Below are positions 9,959 through 19,987 of a stretch of 64,000 nt of DNA, piece by piece; positions within the stretch are counted from its first letter, which is position 1, and every line of letters begins with the position of its first letter. The stretch is from NCBI RefSeq assembly GCF_030818905.1, contig NZ_JAUTAZ010000001.1, forward strand, positions 2,108,001 to 2,172,000, in the 5' to 3' direction. The notes under the pieces are model-generated. The model was not told the origin of the DNA, did not search any database, and worked only from the letters and a program-made list of their open reading frames with translations. Both the position numbers and the translations under genes were made by a program. The stretch comes from Microbacterium sp. SORGH_AS_0888 (lineage in GTDB: Bacteria > Actinomycetota > Actinomycetes > Actinomycetales > Microbacteriaceae).

Positions 9959-10714
9959 TCACGGGCCGACCGGGTGTCGTGCCGCGAGAAGCTCTTGGGT
10001 GTATGGGTCCCGTGGCGCGGCGAGGACGTCGGTCGTGCGACCGGCCTCCACGAGCCGGCCCCGGTTGAGGACGAGGACGTCGTCGGCGATGTGCTCGACG
10101 ACCGCGAGGTCGTGCGTGATGAAGAACATCGCGACGCCGAGCTCGAGCTGCAGCTGGGCGAAGGTGTTGAGGACCTGGGCCTGCACCGACTTGTCGAGCG
10201 CGGAGACGGCCTCATCGCAGACCAGCACCTTCGGACGCCCGGCGATGGCCCGCGCGATCGCGATGCGCTGCGCCTGGCCGCCGGACAGCTCGTGCGGATA
10301 GGCATGGGCGTAGTCGAGCGGCAGGGCGACGGTCTGGAGCAGATCTGCGGTCAGGCTTCGCCAGTCCTTTCGAGGCAGGGACTGCGCCGCGAACTGGAAC
10401 TCGAGACTCTCCCGCACGGTCATGGTCGGGTTCAGCGCGTTGCGCGGGTCCTGCGGAACCAGCTGGATCTCGCGTCGAGCCCGACGCAGCGCGGACCTGC
10501 TGAGCGAGAACAGGTCGCGCCCGTCGAGCTCCACTGTGCCCGCGTCCGGGTTCATCAGACGCATGACGATGCGTCCGAGTGTGGACTTCCCGCTGCCCGA
10601 CTCGCCGACGACGCCCAGCGTGCGGCCGGCCTCGATGCGGAATCCGACGTCGTCGAGCGCGGTGTAGTCACCGAATCGCTTGCCGATGCCCGTGCCTCGA
10701 AGGACGGTGTTCAT
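9959..10714 (-). CDS. ABC transporter ATP-binding protein, OppF/DppF type
   Basis: A 251-aa nucleotide-binding subunit. Walker A GESGSGKST, Q-loop region IQLVPQDP, signature LSGGQAQRIAIARAI, Walker B VLVCDEAVSALD and the switch His (ITHDLAVVEHIAD) are intact. It lacks most of the C-terminal oligopeptide-transporter extension, so it is shorter than OppF of enteric bacteria. It pairs with the preceding OppD-like subunit (ATGA overlap) to power the importer. Confidence 0.9.
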   Translation of the reverse strand: MNTVLRGTGIGKRFGDYTALDDVGFRIEAGRTLGVVGESGSGKSTLGRIVMRLMNPDAGTVELDGRDLFSLSRSALRRARREIQLVPQDPRNALNPTMTVRESLEFQFAAQSLPRKDWRSLTADLLQTVALPLDYAHAYPHELSGGQAQRIAIARAIAGRPKVLVCDEAVSALDKSVQAQVLNTFAQLQLELGVAMFFITHDLAVVEHIADDVLVLNRGRLVEAGRTTDVLAAPRDPYTQELLAARHPVGP

Positions 10715-11676
10715 GATGCGGCCTCTCCGTCGGCGACAGCGTGTCCAGGGGCGACTTCACGCAACGGGCCCCAGTCACGGCGGGCCCGGACATCGTCCGG
10801 CACCAGAGCGAGGTGTCCGCGCGCGACGGCGGCGGAGGGCTCGGCCGCGAGCAGGGCGCGGGTGTAGCCGTGTCGCGGCGTGCGCAGCACGGCCGGCGCG
10901 AATCCGAGCTCGACGATCTGTCCCGCGAGCATGACGGCCACGCGGTCTTGCGGCTGCGAGGCGACGAGCGCGGCGATGCCGATGTCGTGGGTGATGAAGA
11001 GGATGGCGGTGCGCAGCCGACGTCGCAGATCGTCCAGAAGGCCGACGACGTGCGCCCCGACGGAGGCATCGAGCGCGCTGGAGGGCTCGTCCGCGACGAT
11101 CAGCTCGGGGTTGCAGCTGATCGCGATCGCGATCGCGATCCGCTGGCGCATTCCGCCCGACACCTCGTGCGGATAACAACGCACGACCCGTTCCGGCTCG
11201 CGGATCTGCACCTGTGCGAGCAGCTCGATCGCTCGCCGCCTCGCGACCGTCCGGTCCGGCACCTGCCGATGCTGCAACAGCGTCTCGCAGATCTGCGCGC
11301 CGATGCGCCGCATGGGATCGAGAGAGGCGTTGGGGTCCTGTGGAACCATCCCGATCCGGTCGCCGTGGATGTCACGCAGCTGAGACGCAGAGGCGGCGAC
11401 GAGATCGGTCCCGTCGAAGACCGAGCTGCCGGTCACCGTCGCGCTGTGCGCCGCCAGGCCGGTGATGGCCCGGGCGAAGACGGTCTTGCCGCTGCCGGAC
11501 TCCCCGAGGAGCACGGTCACCTGGCCGCGTTCGAGCCCGAGCCCGAGCCCATCGATGACCCGGACGGGCGTGCGGCCGGGTCGCGGGAAGGCGACGCGGA
11601 TGTCGGTCGCGTCCAGCACCAGCGGGATGTCGGGCGTGAGCCCGCCGGCCGGCACGGCGGAGAGCAGGTCGCTCAT
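10711..11676 (-). CDS. ABC transporter ATP-binding protein, OppD/DppD type
   Basis: A 321-aa ATPase subunit with Walker A GESGSGKT, MVPQDPNASLDPMRRIG, signature VSGGMRQRIAIAIAI, Walker B LIVADEPSSALD and FITHDIGIAALV. The C-terminal region (GYTRALLAAEPS) matches the oligopeptide/dipeptide transporter C-terminal segment. It overlaps both neighbours by ATGA, so the operon is tightly coupled. Confidence 0.9.
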   Translation of the reverse strand: MSDLLSAVPAGGLTPDIPLVLDATDIRVAFPRPGRTPVRVIDGLGLGLERGQVTVLLGESGSGKTVFARAITGLAAHSATVTGSSVFDGTDLVAASASQLRDIHGDRIGMVPQDPNASLDPMRRIGAQICETLLQHRQVPDRTVARRRAIELLAQVQIREPERVVRCYPHEVSGGMRQRIAIAIAISCNPELIVADEPSSALDASVGAHVVGLLDDLRRRLRTAILFITHDIGIAALVASQPQDRVAVMLAGQIVELGFAPAVLRTPRHGYTRALLAAEPSAAVARGHLALVPDDVRARRDWGPLREVAPGHAVADGEAAS

Positions 11677-12560
11677 GAGCGCTGCCCCCGACCCGAGATG
11701 GCGTCGCGGAAGCCGTCGCCCACGATCGGGAACAGCATCGACAGCAGCAGGATGACGACGACCGGAGTCAGCGCGAGCGCCGGATCGCTGTAGACGGCGG
11801 CCTGCATCTCGTAGAGGATCGAGCCGAGCTCGGGCTGTGGCGAGGGCACGCCGAGGCCGATGAACCCGAGCCCGCCGGCGATGGCCACGTTGGCTCCGAC
11901 GAGAGAGGTGGAGTAGGCCAGCACGGCGGGGAGCGCCACGGGCACGATCTGCTTGACGAGGATCGCGCGGCCGGAGGCGCCGGAGGCGCGAGCCACGGTG
12001 ACGAAGTCGAGCTCTCGGATGCGCGCGACCTCGGTTTCGGCGATGCGCGCGACCGGAGCGATCCAGACGAAGCTCAGCGCGAGGATGAGAGTGCCGAGGC
12101 CCACGCCGAGCGCGATGGCGAGCAGCAGCGCGAGCAGGACCCCGGGAAAGGCGAAGAGCAGATCGACACCGCGCATCAGCACCGTGTTGACGACGCCGTT
12201 CGACAGGCCGGCCAGGGTGCCGATGGCCAGGCCCACGGCCGTCGCGATCAGGATCGGCGCGACGCCGGCGAACAACGAGGTCCGCATCGCGAACACCAGC
12301 CTGCTCAGCATGTCCCGCCCCTGCGTGTCGGTGCCGAGCACATGTCCGTCGCTGAAGAACGGCAGCAGGCGTTGTGAAAGGTCTCCGGTGAGCGGGTCGT
12401 CCAGCGGCAGGAACGGTGCGGCGACCGCGAGCAGTGCGAGCAGCGCGATGACGCCGAGCGCGAGCTTCGATCGCAGCGGCATCCGGCTGAGCAGCGAGCG
12501 ACGTGTGAAACGAGGGGTGGCTGCGGTGGGCACCGGAGCCTTGAGGACCACATCGGTCAT
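11673..12560 (-). CDS. ABC transporter permease, OppC/DppC type
   Basis: A 295-aa inner-membrane permease. It has the N-terminal OppC signature segment with a TM helix (LALGVIALLALLAVAAPFLPL), the HVLGTDTQGRDMLSRLVFAMRTSLF block that marks OppC-like proteins, then five further TM helices. The EAA coupling loop contains ASGASGRAILVKQIVPVALP. It forms a heterodimer with the OppB-like subunit. Confidence 0.9.
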   Translation of the reverse strand: MTDVVLKAPVPTAATPRFTRRSLLSRMPLRSKLALGVIALLALLAVAAPFLPLDDPLTGDLSQRLLPFFSDGHVLGTDTQGRDMLSRLVFAMRTSLFAGVAPILIATAVGLAIGTLAGLSNGVVNTVLMRGVDLLFAFPGVLLALLLAIALGVGLGTLILALSFVWIAPVARIAETEVARIRELDFVTVARASGASGRAILVKQIVPVALPAVLAYSTSLVGANVAIAGGLGFIGLGVPSPQPELGSILYEMQAAVYSDPALALTPVVVILLLSMLFPIVGDGFRDAISGRGQRS

Positions 12561-13535
12561 GCGCGTCCCTTTCTGATTCGCGGATCGAGCAGAGCGTTGA
12601 CGACGTCGGCGACGAGCAGCACCACGACGAAGATGAGCGCGATCACCAGCGCGACCGCCTGCACCAAGGTGTAGTCACGCAGGCCCACCGACTGGACGAT
12701 GAGCGCCCCCAGACCGGGGATGCTGAAGATCTGCTCGACGAACAGGGCTCCGCCCAGCATCGAGCCCACCTGGATGCCGAGGACCGTGACCATCGGGGGA
12801 AGGGCGTTGTGGTGCGTGTGCAGAGCGAGCCGCCACGGCGACAGACCGCGGGCGCGGAGCGTGGGGAGCAGCTCCGTGGCCTGCAGCGTGGAGATGGATG
12901 TCTTCAGTGAGCGGGCCATCTGCGCGCCGGGGGCGAGCGCCAGAGCCAGGGCGGGGAGGGCGAGGTGCGCGGAGACGTCTCCGAACGAGCCGTCACCCCG
13001 CGTGCCGACGCCGCCGGCGGGGAACACGGGGGAGCAGCACGGCGAAGACGGTGAGCAGGAGCAGCGCCACCGTGTACTGCGGCGCCGAGAGGAAGAGCGC
13101 CTCCGCGGCGTCGGACGCTCGCCGGACCGGCGTCCACCGCGAGGTCGCGAGGTTGCCCATCGCGAGGGCGAGGACGATGGCGAGGATGCTCGCGGCGAGG
13201 CCCAGCATCACCGTGTTCTGCAGCGCGGGTCCGATGATGTCGGCGACCGGGCGCCCCTGGCTGTAGGAGTAGCCGAGGTCGCCGCGGAGAACGTGCTCCA
13301 GCCACAATCCGAACTGAACGGGAAGCGGCTGATCCAGCCCCATGACGGAGCGCAGCTTCGCCCGCTCCTCCAGCGTGCTGTCGGTCCCGAGTATCGTGAG
13401 CGCCGGATCGCCGGGGATCGCCCGGATCGCGAAGAACACGACCACGGCCACGAACAGACCGGTGATGATCGTCATCGCCAATCGACCGACCACGAGTCGC
13501 GTAAGCCGATTCTGCGGTATGGCTTTGTAGTCCAT
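12557..13535 (-). pseudogene. ABC transporter permease, OppB/DppB type, frameshifted
   Basis: The first part (from ATG at 13535, MDYKAIPQNRLTRLVVGRL...) gives the OppB N-terminus with RAIPGDPA...LGLDQPLP-like blocks and three TM helices, then runs into a nonsense tail after FAVLLP. The remainder (VFPAGG..., HLALPALALALAPGAQMARSLKTS..., PMVTVLGIQVGSMLGGALFVEQIFSIPGLG) lies in another frame and ends at 12557. Removing one base from the C5 run (G5 on the plus strand, 13028-13032) restores a 325-aa OppB-like protein. All other transporter genes are intact, so this may be a sequencing error. First gene of the operon. Confidence 0.8.
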
Positions 13536-13547
13536 AATTGGAATTAT
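13534..13547 (-). promoter_or_regulatory. Candidate operator in front of the opp-like operon
   Basis: A perfect 6-2-6 inverted repeat (ATAATT-GG-AATTAT on the plus strand) overlaps the oppB-like ATG. It is the only AT-rich palindrome nearby and lies in the gap shared with the divergent padR gene, making that regulator a plausible ligand. This assignment is inferred. Confidence 0.35.
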
Positions 13548-13633
13548 TACCGGCACACTATTTCGGATGTGTTTCCTTGGGATGACACATCGACCCCGGC
13601 CGCCGCGAGGCGCGAGAAGGGAAGCCTCGCGCA

Positions 13634-13639
13634 TAGCAT
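13634..13639 (+). promoter_or_regulatory. -10 hexamer upstream of the padR leader ORF
   Basis: TAGCAT, 7 nt before a GTG at 13647 that opens a 15-codon reading frame running into padR. The spacing matches the leaderless pattern seen at many other genes here. Confidence 0.35.
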
Positions 13640-13646
13640 GAGCAGA

Positions 13647-13694
13647 GTGCTCCGCCCCGCGCAGGGGTTCGAACATCTGAGAAAGGACTCATAG
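13647..13694 (+). CDS. 15-codon leader ORF coupled to padR
   Basis: GTG CTC CGC ... TCA TAG encodes 15 residues (MLRPAQGFEHLRKDS). Its stop codon overlaps the padR GTG start by one base (TAGTG), an arrangement that would couple padR translation to the leader. Too short to judge by codon use; it may be accidental, since padR also has its own ribosome site (GAAAGGA). Confidence 0.25.
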   Translation: MLRPAQGFEHLRKDS

Positions 13695-14275
13695 TGGCGC
13701 TTCGGCACGCGATCCTGGCGGCCCTTTCACGGGGCAAGCCACGCACCGGCTACGAGCTCAACGCCAGCTTCAGCGACGTCAACGATCGCGCGTGGCACGC
13801 CAGCCCGTCCCAGGTGTACTCGGAGCTCGCGCGCATGGAACAGCTCGGCCTGATCGACATCACGGAGCGCAACGAGCGCGGCCGGACCAGCTACATCATC
13901 AACGACAACGGAGTGGCCGAGCTCCAACGCTGGCTCCTGCACGATCAGCCCGACCACGGCATCCGCGACGATGCGATGCTCCGACTGCTCAACCTGTGGG
14001 TGCTCGATCGCGCCGACGCCGACTACCTGCTCAATTCGGAGATCACCTTCCAGCGACAGCGGCAGTTCAGCCTGTCGCACCTGCTGAGCCACTGGGAGCA
14101 GGAGCGCGACGATCCCGACAACGCCGTCTGGCGCAACCGCCGCGCGCTCTACACGCTATGGCTGCGCCAGACGAACCTCATGCTCGAGTGGCTCGACGAA
14201 CTGCGCGTCGTCCTGGAGAACCCCGACATCCCGGTTCCGGAGGCGCTCACGGGCGCCGTCCCCGACCGCGCCTGA
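13694..14275 (+). CDS. PadR-family transcriptional regulator
   Basis: 193 aa, GTG start preceded by GAAAGGA. The N-terminal winged helix (LRHAILAALSRGKPRTGYELNASFS...WHASPSQVYSELARMEQLGLIDIT...RGRTSYIINDNGVAELQRWL) is diagnostic of PadR. The C-terminal half is a long helical dimerisation region (residues 95-180) as in PadR subfamily 2 (Vir_act_alpha_C type). It is divergent from the opp-like operon and upstream of the isochorismatase-family/MFS pair, so it probably controls one of these transport units in response to a small ligand. Confidence 0.88.
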   Translation: MALRHAILAALSRGKPRTGYELNASFSDVNDRAWHASPSQVYSELARMEQLGLIDITERNERGRTSYIINDNGVAELQRWLLHDQPDHGIRDDAMLRLLNLWVLDRADADYLLNSEITFQRQRQFSLSHLLSHWEQERDDPDNAVWRNRRALYTLWLRQTNLMLEWLDELRVVLENPDIPVPEALTGAVPDRA

Positions 14276-14309
14276 CGCGTCGACGACGGCACCCCTCGGC
14301 ACTGCGCGC

Positions 14310-14981
14310 TCATGACTCGATGAGCGCCATGTCCTCCGGGGCGCGACCATAGCCAGGAGTGGTGAAACGCCGCTCCCACGGGGCGACCGGTGCCAGCAGC
14401 TCCCGCCACGGGGCGACCTCCACATACAGCACCCGCAGTGCGTCGAGCGCGTTGCGGTGCAGCACCTCTCCGTCGGTCGACACGGCATCCTCGGGAACCG
14501 CGACATCGAAGTTCTTCATCATGCCGGTGCGCGAGGTCGTCTCGACGCAGACGTTGGTCTGGAGTCCGGCGACCACGAGACGCGTGACGTCGAGGTTGCG
14601 CAGGATCGGGTCGAGATCGGTGTTGAAGAAGGCGTCCCATCGGTGCTTCTCGATCACGATGTCGCCCGGCTTCGGCGCAACCGCATTCAGGATCTGCGAC
14701 CCCCATTCCTCCTCCGCACCGATCGGCGAGTCGGTCGTCGCACCGTGGTCCGCGAGCAGACGCCGCATGCTCGGCGTCGCATCGGCGCCATCGGCACGAG
14801 AGGTCTGCCGCGTGTAGATCACGGGCACGCGAGCGTCGCGGGCGAACGACAGCAGCGCGGCGCATTCAGCGACGACGGTGTCGAAGTTCCAGATGGGCGG
14901 CCAGCCGAGCGCGCTGCGGCGCTCCTGCTGCAGGTACATGTTCTGCATGTCGATCATGATCACTGCCGTGCGCTGCGTCAC
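14310..14981 (-). CDS. Isochorismatase-family cysteine hydrolase
   Basis: 223 aa. The predicted catalytic triad is D11 (VIMIDMQN), K112 (IVIEKHRWDAFF) and C145 (LQTNVCVETT), with the usual cis-peptide context before the cysteine. The family includes amidases such as nicotinamidase, N-carbamoylsarcosine amidase, ureidoacrylate hydrolase and biuret hydrolase. The AFFNTDLD and TNVCVE blocks are generic, so substrate is open. The start is GTG at 14981. It is divergent from an MFS exporter; the gap contains a short inverted repeat, TTGG-TAGT-CCAA, at 15007-15018 that could be an operator. Confidence 0.85.
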   Translation of the reverse strand: MTQRTAVIMIDMQNMYLQQERRSALGWPPIWNFDTVVAECAALLSFARDARVPVIYTRQTSRADGADATPSMRRLLADHGATTDSPIGAEEEWGSQILNAVAPKPGDIVIEKHRWDAFFNTDLDPILRNLDVTRLVVAGLQTNVCVETTSRTGMMKNFDVAVPEDAVSTDGEVLHRNALDALRVLYVEVAPWRELLAPVAPWERRFTTPGYGRAPEDMALIES

Positions 14982-15074
14982 GCTATCCCCAATCCCGTAG
15001 TGTGTTTTGGTAGTCCAATACTGTTATATGGTCTTGATGTTTCTTCAGTGTTTCTTCGCGACGGAAGGCGGAAC

Positions 15075-16592
15075 GTGTCCGCAGGTACCGATGCCGTGTC
15101 GGCAGCGAGCCCACGTCGCTGGCGCACCTTCTGGGTCCTCGCCGCCGCGGCGGCGCTGACGATACTGGACGTATCGAAGCTCGGCGTCGCCCTGCCCGCC
15201 ATCCAGAACGACATGGGCGGATCGCCCGCCACCGTCCAACTCATGCTCGTGGGCTACACGATCGCGTACGCCGCGATGCTCGTGCCGGCGGGACGCATCG
15301 GCGACGTGCTCCGACGACGGACAATCTTCCTGACAGGCGCGACGATCTTCGTCGTGGCGAGCCTCGCCGGCGCCGCAGCGCCGAACGTCGCCTGGCTCGT
15401 CACGGCGCGGATCGCCGAGGGCGTGGGAGCGGGGCTGCTCATGCCTCAGGTGCTGGGGATCATTCAGCGCATGTTCCCGGCCGGAGAACGCGCCAAGCCG
15501 CTGGCGGCTCTCGCGGCCCTCACCACACTCACCTCGCTCGTCGCGCCGGTGCTGGCGGGCGCCGTGATGGACCTCGCCGGCGACGCATGGGGATGGCGCC
15601 TCCTGTTCCTGATCACGGTGGCCGCCGGCGTCGTGATCGTCCCCCTGGCGGCCATGCTGGTGAAGGAGCCGCCCACCACGGCCCGCCGAGACTTCGATCG
15701 CACCGGTGCGGTGCTCCTAGGCGCCGGTGTCGTCCTCGCCATCGCGCCGCTGTCGACGTCCTCCGGCACGCTCCCGTCCGATGTCTGGCCGTATGTGCTC
15801 ACGCTTCTCGGCGCCGGCCTGCTGACCCTGTTCGCCTTCCACGAGCGCCGCGTGGCACGCCGGGGCGGCGAGGCGCTCATCGATCCCGCCCTGTGGCGGC
15901 TGCCCCACTTCGGTCCCGGCGTGCTCGTCTCCGGCTGCATGCACGCGGCCGCCACCGCGGGGACGCTGATCGTGACTCTGGCCTATCAACAGATCGCGGG
16001 CCGCACGCCGCTCGAGACCTCTCTCTGGATGCTTCCCTCCGCCTGCGCGAGCCTGCTCGGCTCATGGCTCGCGTCGCGCGTGACCTCCACCAGCGGCACG
16101 GCCGTGTCCGCGGGCGCCGCTCTGGGCGCCCTGGCACTCGGCGGCATGGGATTCGCCTTCGCCGCGGCCGGCGCCGCCGCTCTCCCTTGGATCATCGCCG
16201 CGCTGTTAGGGGTGAGCTCGTTCGGGTCGGGACTCGCCGCGCCCGCGAACCAAGCTCGGACTCTGCTCTTCGCCCCCGGGCACCGTGCGAGCATCGCCGG
16301 CTCGCTCATCCAGTTCGCTCAACGCACGGGGTCAGCTGTCGGCATGGCGGTCGCCCTCATCGTCTACTACGCGTTCTTCACCCGGCCGACGTTCGCCGGA
16401 CAGCCTGCGGCGGGTCCGATGATGGCGCTGTGGACGGTCGCAGCGATGCTCCTGGCCGGCGCCGCGATCGCACTCATCGACCAGCGCCGCACGCGTCGGA
16501 CAGCCGGCCGTGCCGAGACGACGCCCGAGGCCCCGCTGCCGGTCGGTGATGCCCTTGCGGACACCGGGGCGGGCGGGATGCTGCGAGGCTAG
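15075..16592 (+). CDS. MFS transporter, DHA2 (14-TM drug/H+ antiporter) type
   Basis: 505 aa from the GTG at 15075 (GGAAGG ribosome site upstream; the first TM helix begins at residue about 18). It has an N-terminal [18 protein letters not shown] segment (motif D1 region of DHA2 exporters), the loop motif [17 protein letters not shown] (motif A), and about 14 hydrophobic helices, then a polar tail. DHA2 members export drugs, dyes or metabolites by proton antiport. It shares a promoter region with the isochorismatase-family gene, suggesting the two act on the same compound (export plus hydrolysis). The start is uncertain because the frame stays open upstream. Confidence 0.85.
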   Translation: MSAGTDAVSAASPRRWRTFWVLAAAAALTILDVSKLGVALPAIQNDMGGSPATVQLMLVGYTIAYAAMLVPAGRIGDVLRRRTIFLTGATIFVVASLAGAAAPNVAWLVTARIAEGVGAGLLMPQVLGIIQRMFPAGERAKPLAALAALTTLTSLVAPVLAGAVMDLAGDAWGWRLLFLITVAAGVVIVPLAAMLVKEPPTTARRDFDRTGAVLLGAGVVLAIAPLSTSSGTLPSDVWPYVLTLLGAGLLTLFAFHERRVARRGGEALIDPALWRLPHFGPGVLVSGCMHAAATAGTLIVTLAYQQIAGRTPLETSLWMLPSACASLLGSWLASRVTSTSGTAVSAGAALGALALGGMGFAFAAAGAAALPWIIAALLGVSSFGSGLAAPANQARTLLFAPGHRASIAGSLIQFAQRTGSAVGMAVALIVYYAFFTRPTFAGQPAAGPMMALWTVAAMLLAGAAIALIDQRRTRRTAGRAETTPEAPLPVGDALADTGAGGMLRG

Positions 16593-16638
16593 ACTGGGCC
16601 GCATCCCCGGCCATCCGCGATTCTTGGAGTCACGCCGC

Positions 16639-18973
16639 GTGAGCACCCCCGTATCGGCCCCGGTCGCCGACACCATCGAGAACGCCCTGGCGACGCCCGA
16701 CAAGGAGCAGCCGTACGCGGCTCTGGGTCTGAAGCCCGACGAGTACGCCCGGATCAAGGAGATCCTCGGCCGCCGCCCCACGAGCGGCGAGCTGGCGATG
16801 TACTCGGTCATGTGGAGCGAGCACTGCTCCTACAAGTCGAGCAAGATCTACCTCCGTCAGTTCGGCCAGAAGGTCAGCGACGAGATGAAGACCCGCCTCA
16901 TGGTCGGCATGGGCCAGAACGCCGGCGTCGTCGACATCGGCGAGGGCTGGGCGGTCACCTTCAAGGTCGAGTCGCACAACCACCCGAGCTACGTCGAGCC
17001 GTTCCAGGGCGCCGCCACCGGCGTCGGCGGGCATCGTGCGCGACATCATCTCGATGGGCGCGCGGCCGGTCGCGGTCATGGACCAGCTCCGCTTCGGCGC
17101 GATCGACAACCCCGACACCGCGCGCGTCGTGCACGGCGTCACCAGCGGCATCTCCTTCTACGGCAACTGCCTGGGCCTGCCGAACATCGGCGGCGAGACC
17201 GTGTTCGACGCCGTGTACCAGGGCAACCCGCTCGTCAACGCGCTCGCGGTCGGCGTCCTCCGCCACGAGGACCTCAAGCTCGCCAACGCATCCGGTACGG
17301 GCAACAAGGTCGTGCTCTTCGGTGCGCGCACCGGCGGCGACGGCATCGGCGGCGCATCCATCCTCGCCTCGGACACCTTCGCCGACGGCGGCCCGACCAA
17401 GCGCCCCGCCGTGCAGGTCGGCGACCCGTTCGCGGAGAAGGTGCTCATCGAGTGCTGCCTCGAGCTCTACCGCGACGAGCTCGTCGAGGCGATCCAGGAC
17501 CTCGGCGCCGCCGGCATCTCGTGCGCGACGAGCGAGCTGGCCGCCAACGGCGGCTCGGGAATGCGCGTCGACCTCGAGAACGTGCTGCTGCGCGACCCCA
17601 CCCTCACGCCCGAGGAGATCCTCATGAGCGAGAGCCAGGAGCGCATGATGGCGATCGTCGCGCCCGACAAGCTCGACGCGTTCCTCGCGGTCACCGGCAA
17701 GTGGGATGTCGAGACCAGCGTGCTCGGCGAGGTCACCGGCGACGGGCGTCTGAAGATCTACTGGCACGGCGAGCAGATCGTGGATGTCGACCCCTCGACG
17801 GTCGCGGTCGACGGCCCGGTGTACGAGCGCCCCGTCGCCTACCCCGGCTGGCTCGACGCGCTGCAGCACGACTCGGCTGCCGCGCTCGCCCGGCCGACCG
17901 ACGCGGAGTCGCTCAAGGCGCAGTTCCTGGCCCTCCTCGGCAGCCCGAACCTCGCCGACACGAGCTGGATCACGAACCAGTACGACTACTACGTCCTCGG
18001 CAACACGGCCCTCAGCTTCCCCGACGACGCCGGCATGATCCGCGTCGACGAGGAGTCCGGCCTCGGGTTCGCGATCGCGACCGACTGCAACGGCCGCTTC
18101 TGCCAGCTCGACCCGTACCAGGGAGCGCGCCTCGCTCTCGCCGAGGCGTACCGGAACGTCGCCGTCACGGGCGCGACCCCGACGGCGGTGACCGACTGCC
18201 TCAACTTCGGCAGCCCGGAGAACCCCGAGGTCATGTGGCAGTTCTCGCAGGCCGTCGAGGGGCTCTCCGACGCCTGCCTCGAGCTCGGCATCCCGGTCAC
18301 CGGCGGCAACGTCAGCTTCTACAACCAGACCGGCGACACCCCGATCCACCCGACGCCGGTCGTCGGGGTCATGGGCATCATCGACGACGTCGCGCGCCGC
18401 ATCCCCTCCGGATGGCAGGACGCGGGCGAGAACATCTACCTGCTCGGCGTCACGGCCAACGAGCTGAGCGGCTCCGCCTGGGCACAGGTCGTGCACGAGC
18501 ACCTCGGCGGACGCCCGCCGGCCGTCGACCTCGCCGCCGAGAAGCGCCTCGCCGAGCTCTTGCGCGCCGGCAGCGACCAGGGCCTCATCTCCAGCGCCCA
18601 TGACCTGTCGGAGGGCGGGCTCGGACAGGCTCTCGCCGAGACCGTCATGCGATTCGGCGTCGGCGCCCGCGTGTGGCTCACCGAGATCATGGACCGCGAC
18701 GGGGTGGATGCGGCATCCGCCCTCTTCTCGGAGTCGACCGGCCGCGTGATCGTCTCGGTGCCGCGCGAGGAGGACGTCAAGTTCCGCGGGCTCTGCGCCG
18801 GCCGCGACTACCCGGTCCTCCGCATCGGAGTGACCGACAGCGCCGCGGACGGCGACGAGCCCGCCCTCGAGGTGCAGGGGCTGTTCACCGTGCCGCTCAG
18901 CGAGCTGCGCGCCGTCTCGCGCGGAACGCTCCCGGCGGTGTTCGGGCCGACCGTGACCGAGGAGGGCCGATGA
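16639..18973 (+). pseudogene. purL: Phosphoribosylformylglycinamidine synthase PurL, frameshifted
   Basis: PurL converts FGAR to FGAM in de novo purine synthesis, with PurQ and PurS as partners. From the GTG at 16639 the frame gives the PurL N-terminus ([45 protein letters not shown], ...[26 protein letters not shown]). It then shifts at a GGG run (17029-17031), where the expected sequence is GGC-ATC-GTG. From there the other frame continues with [19 protein letters not shown] to the end. Removing one G gives 777 aa, the usual length for the small PurL. Because the gene is essential for purine prototrophy and otherwise perfectly conserved, a sequencing or assembly error is likely. Confidence 0.9.
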
Positions 18974-19104
18974 GCGACGATCCGGAGTACCGCGAGTTCC
19001 AGGGCCGCCGCCAGGTGCGGATGCGGGTGATCGCGTGGGTCGTCATCATCGCCCTCGTGCTGGTCGGCGGCGGCGCCACGGTGCTGTCGCTCCTGTTGAA
19101 CTGA
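18970..19104 (+). CDS. Small single-pass membrane protein downstream of purL
   Basis: 44 aa, overlapping the purL stop by ATGA. A charged N-terminus ([19 protein letters not shown]) is followed by one TM helix ([24 protein letters not shown]). No known function; the overlap suggests co-expression with purL. Orientation is probably N-terminus inside, given the arginines before the helix. Confidence 0.65.
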   Translation: MSDDPEYREFQGRRQVRMRVIAWVVIIALVLVGGGATVLSLLLN

Positions 19105-19135
19105 CCCTCACCGCCGCGCGCGCCCGAACCGAACG

Positions 19136-19200
19136 GCGGGGATCTTCGGCGACACGCCGCGTCTGCGGCATCCCCACCGGCGTGTCGTGCACGATCCCCG
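19136..19200. terminator. Imperfect hairpin after the purL unit
   Basis: CGGGGATC..CGACACGCCG (from 19136) pairs with CGGCGTGTCG..GATCCCCG (to 19200), with a short internal bulge. It lies between the small membrane gene and the next promoter, with no T tract. Likely transcript end. Confidence 0.5.
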
Positions 19201-19249
19201 CAGATGAGGATGCCGCGAGGGCACCCGGCGCCCACCCGGACACCCCGCG

Positions 19250-19255
19250 TAGCAT
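19250..19255 (+). promoter_or_regulatory. -10 hexamer, leaderless type
   Basis: TAGCAT, 6 nt before the GTG at 19262. Confidence 0.4.
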
Positions 19256-19261
19256 GAGACC

Positions 19262-19969
19262 GTGGGACCGCTCTTCGAGGTCCTCGCGTTCTGGTGGTGG
19301 ACGGCGCCCGCAGCCGCGGGTCTCGGCGCGGTCGGGTACGCGGGGCTGACGACCGGACGCCGCAGGTCTCGGCGTCTGGCGCTGGATGCGGCCCGCGTCG
19401 AGGAGCAGGCGGCCGTCCGCGACGTGCTCACCGCCCGAGCCGACACCCGCACCGCCCGCGCGGCGCTCGCCGCGGCACAGGCGGAGCGAGGGCGCGGCGT
19501 GTTCGACACCCCGGCGATGGCCGAGGCCCGCCGTCGGCTTCAGCAGGCGAAGGCCGCGCAGCGCCGGGCCGTGCTCGCCCTCCGCGCGCAGCGCGAGCAC
19601 GTCCGCGCGGAACGCGCCCGTATCGCGGCGATCGCCTCCCCCGACGACCTGCCGCTCGTCCGGCTCGTGCGCGAGCACGACGCCGTCATGGGACACTGGC
19701 TCGAGTACGAGACGGATGTCGAGAGCGCGCTGGTCTTCCCCCAGATGACCGACCCGCGGCATCCGACGACCGCGGCGTTCCTCACCGCGATGCAGGAGGC
19801 CCAGCACCTCCGGCCGCCATCGGGCGCCACCCGGATGCCCGCGGCCGACTTCGTCGCCTACCGCGCGGCGGTCGGGCGCCTGCAGGCGGCGTTCGCGACG
19901 GCCGAGGAGTCGGCCCTCCGCGCGAGCACGCGTCCGCGGACGCGGCCCGGCACATCGCCGGAGCGATAG
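19262..19969 (+). CDS. Membrane-anchored coiled-coil protein, first of two tandem paralogues
   Basis: 235 aa. One N-terminal TM segment (FWWWTAPAAAGLGAVGYAGL), then a long Ala/Arg/Glu-rich helical region (residues 35-125) with coiled-coil character. A C-terminal conserved block (EHDAVMGHWLEYETDVESALVFPQMTD...TAAFLTAMQEAQHLRP) follows. The next gene carries the same block (AHDAVTARWLEYELDVAKTIAYPAMSD...TAAFLRAKKVADRMRP) and nearly the same length, so the pair arose by tandem duplication. No function is recognised. Confidence 0.7.
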   Translation: MGPLFEVLAFWWWTAPAAAGLGAVGYAGLTTGRRRSRRLALDAARVEEQAAVRDVLTARADTRTARAALAAAQAERGRGVFDTPAMAEARRRLQQAKAAQRRAVLALRAQREHVRAERARIAAIASPDDLPLVRLVREHDAVMGHWLEYETDVESALVFPQMTDPRHPTTAAFLTAMQEAQHLRPPSGATRMPAADFVAYRAAVGRLQAAFATAEESALRASTRPRTRPGTSPER

Positions 19970-19975
19970 CGCGCC

Positions 19976-19981
19976 TACCAT
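19976..19981 (+). promoter_or_regulatory. -10 hexamer, leaderless type
   Basis: TACCAT, 6 nt before the GTG at 19988. It lies 6 nt after the stop of the upstream paralogue, so each copy seems to have its own promoter. Confidence 0.4.
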
Positions 19982-19987
19982 GAGCAC

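Noticed and set aside
16639..18973. True loss of purL
   Set aside because: Both halves are fully conserved and one extra G in a GGG run explains the break; an assembly error is more likely than loss of purine synthesis.
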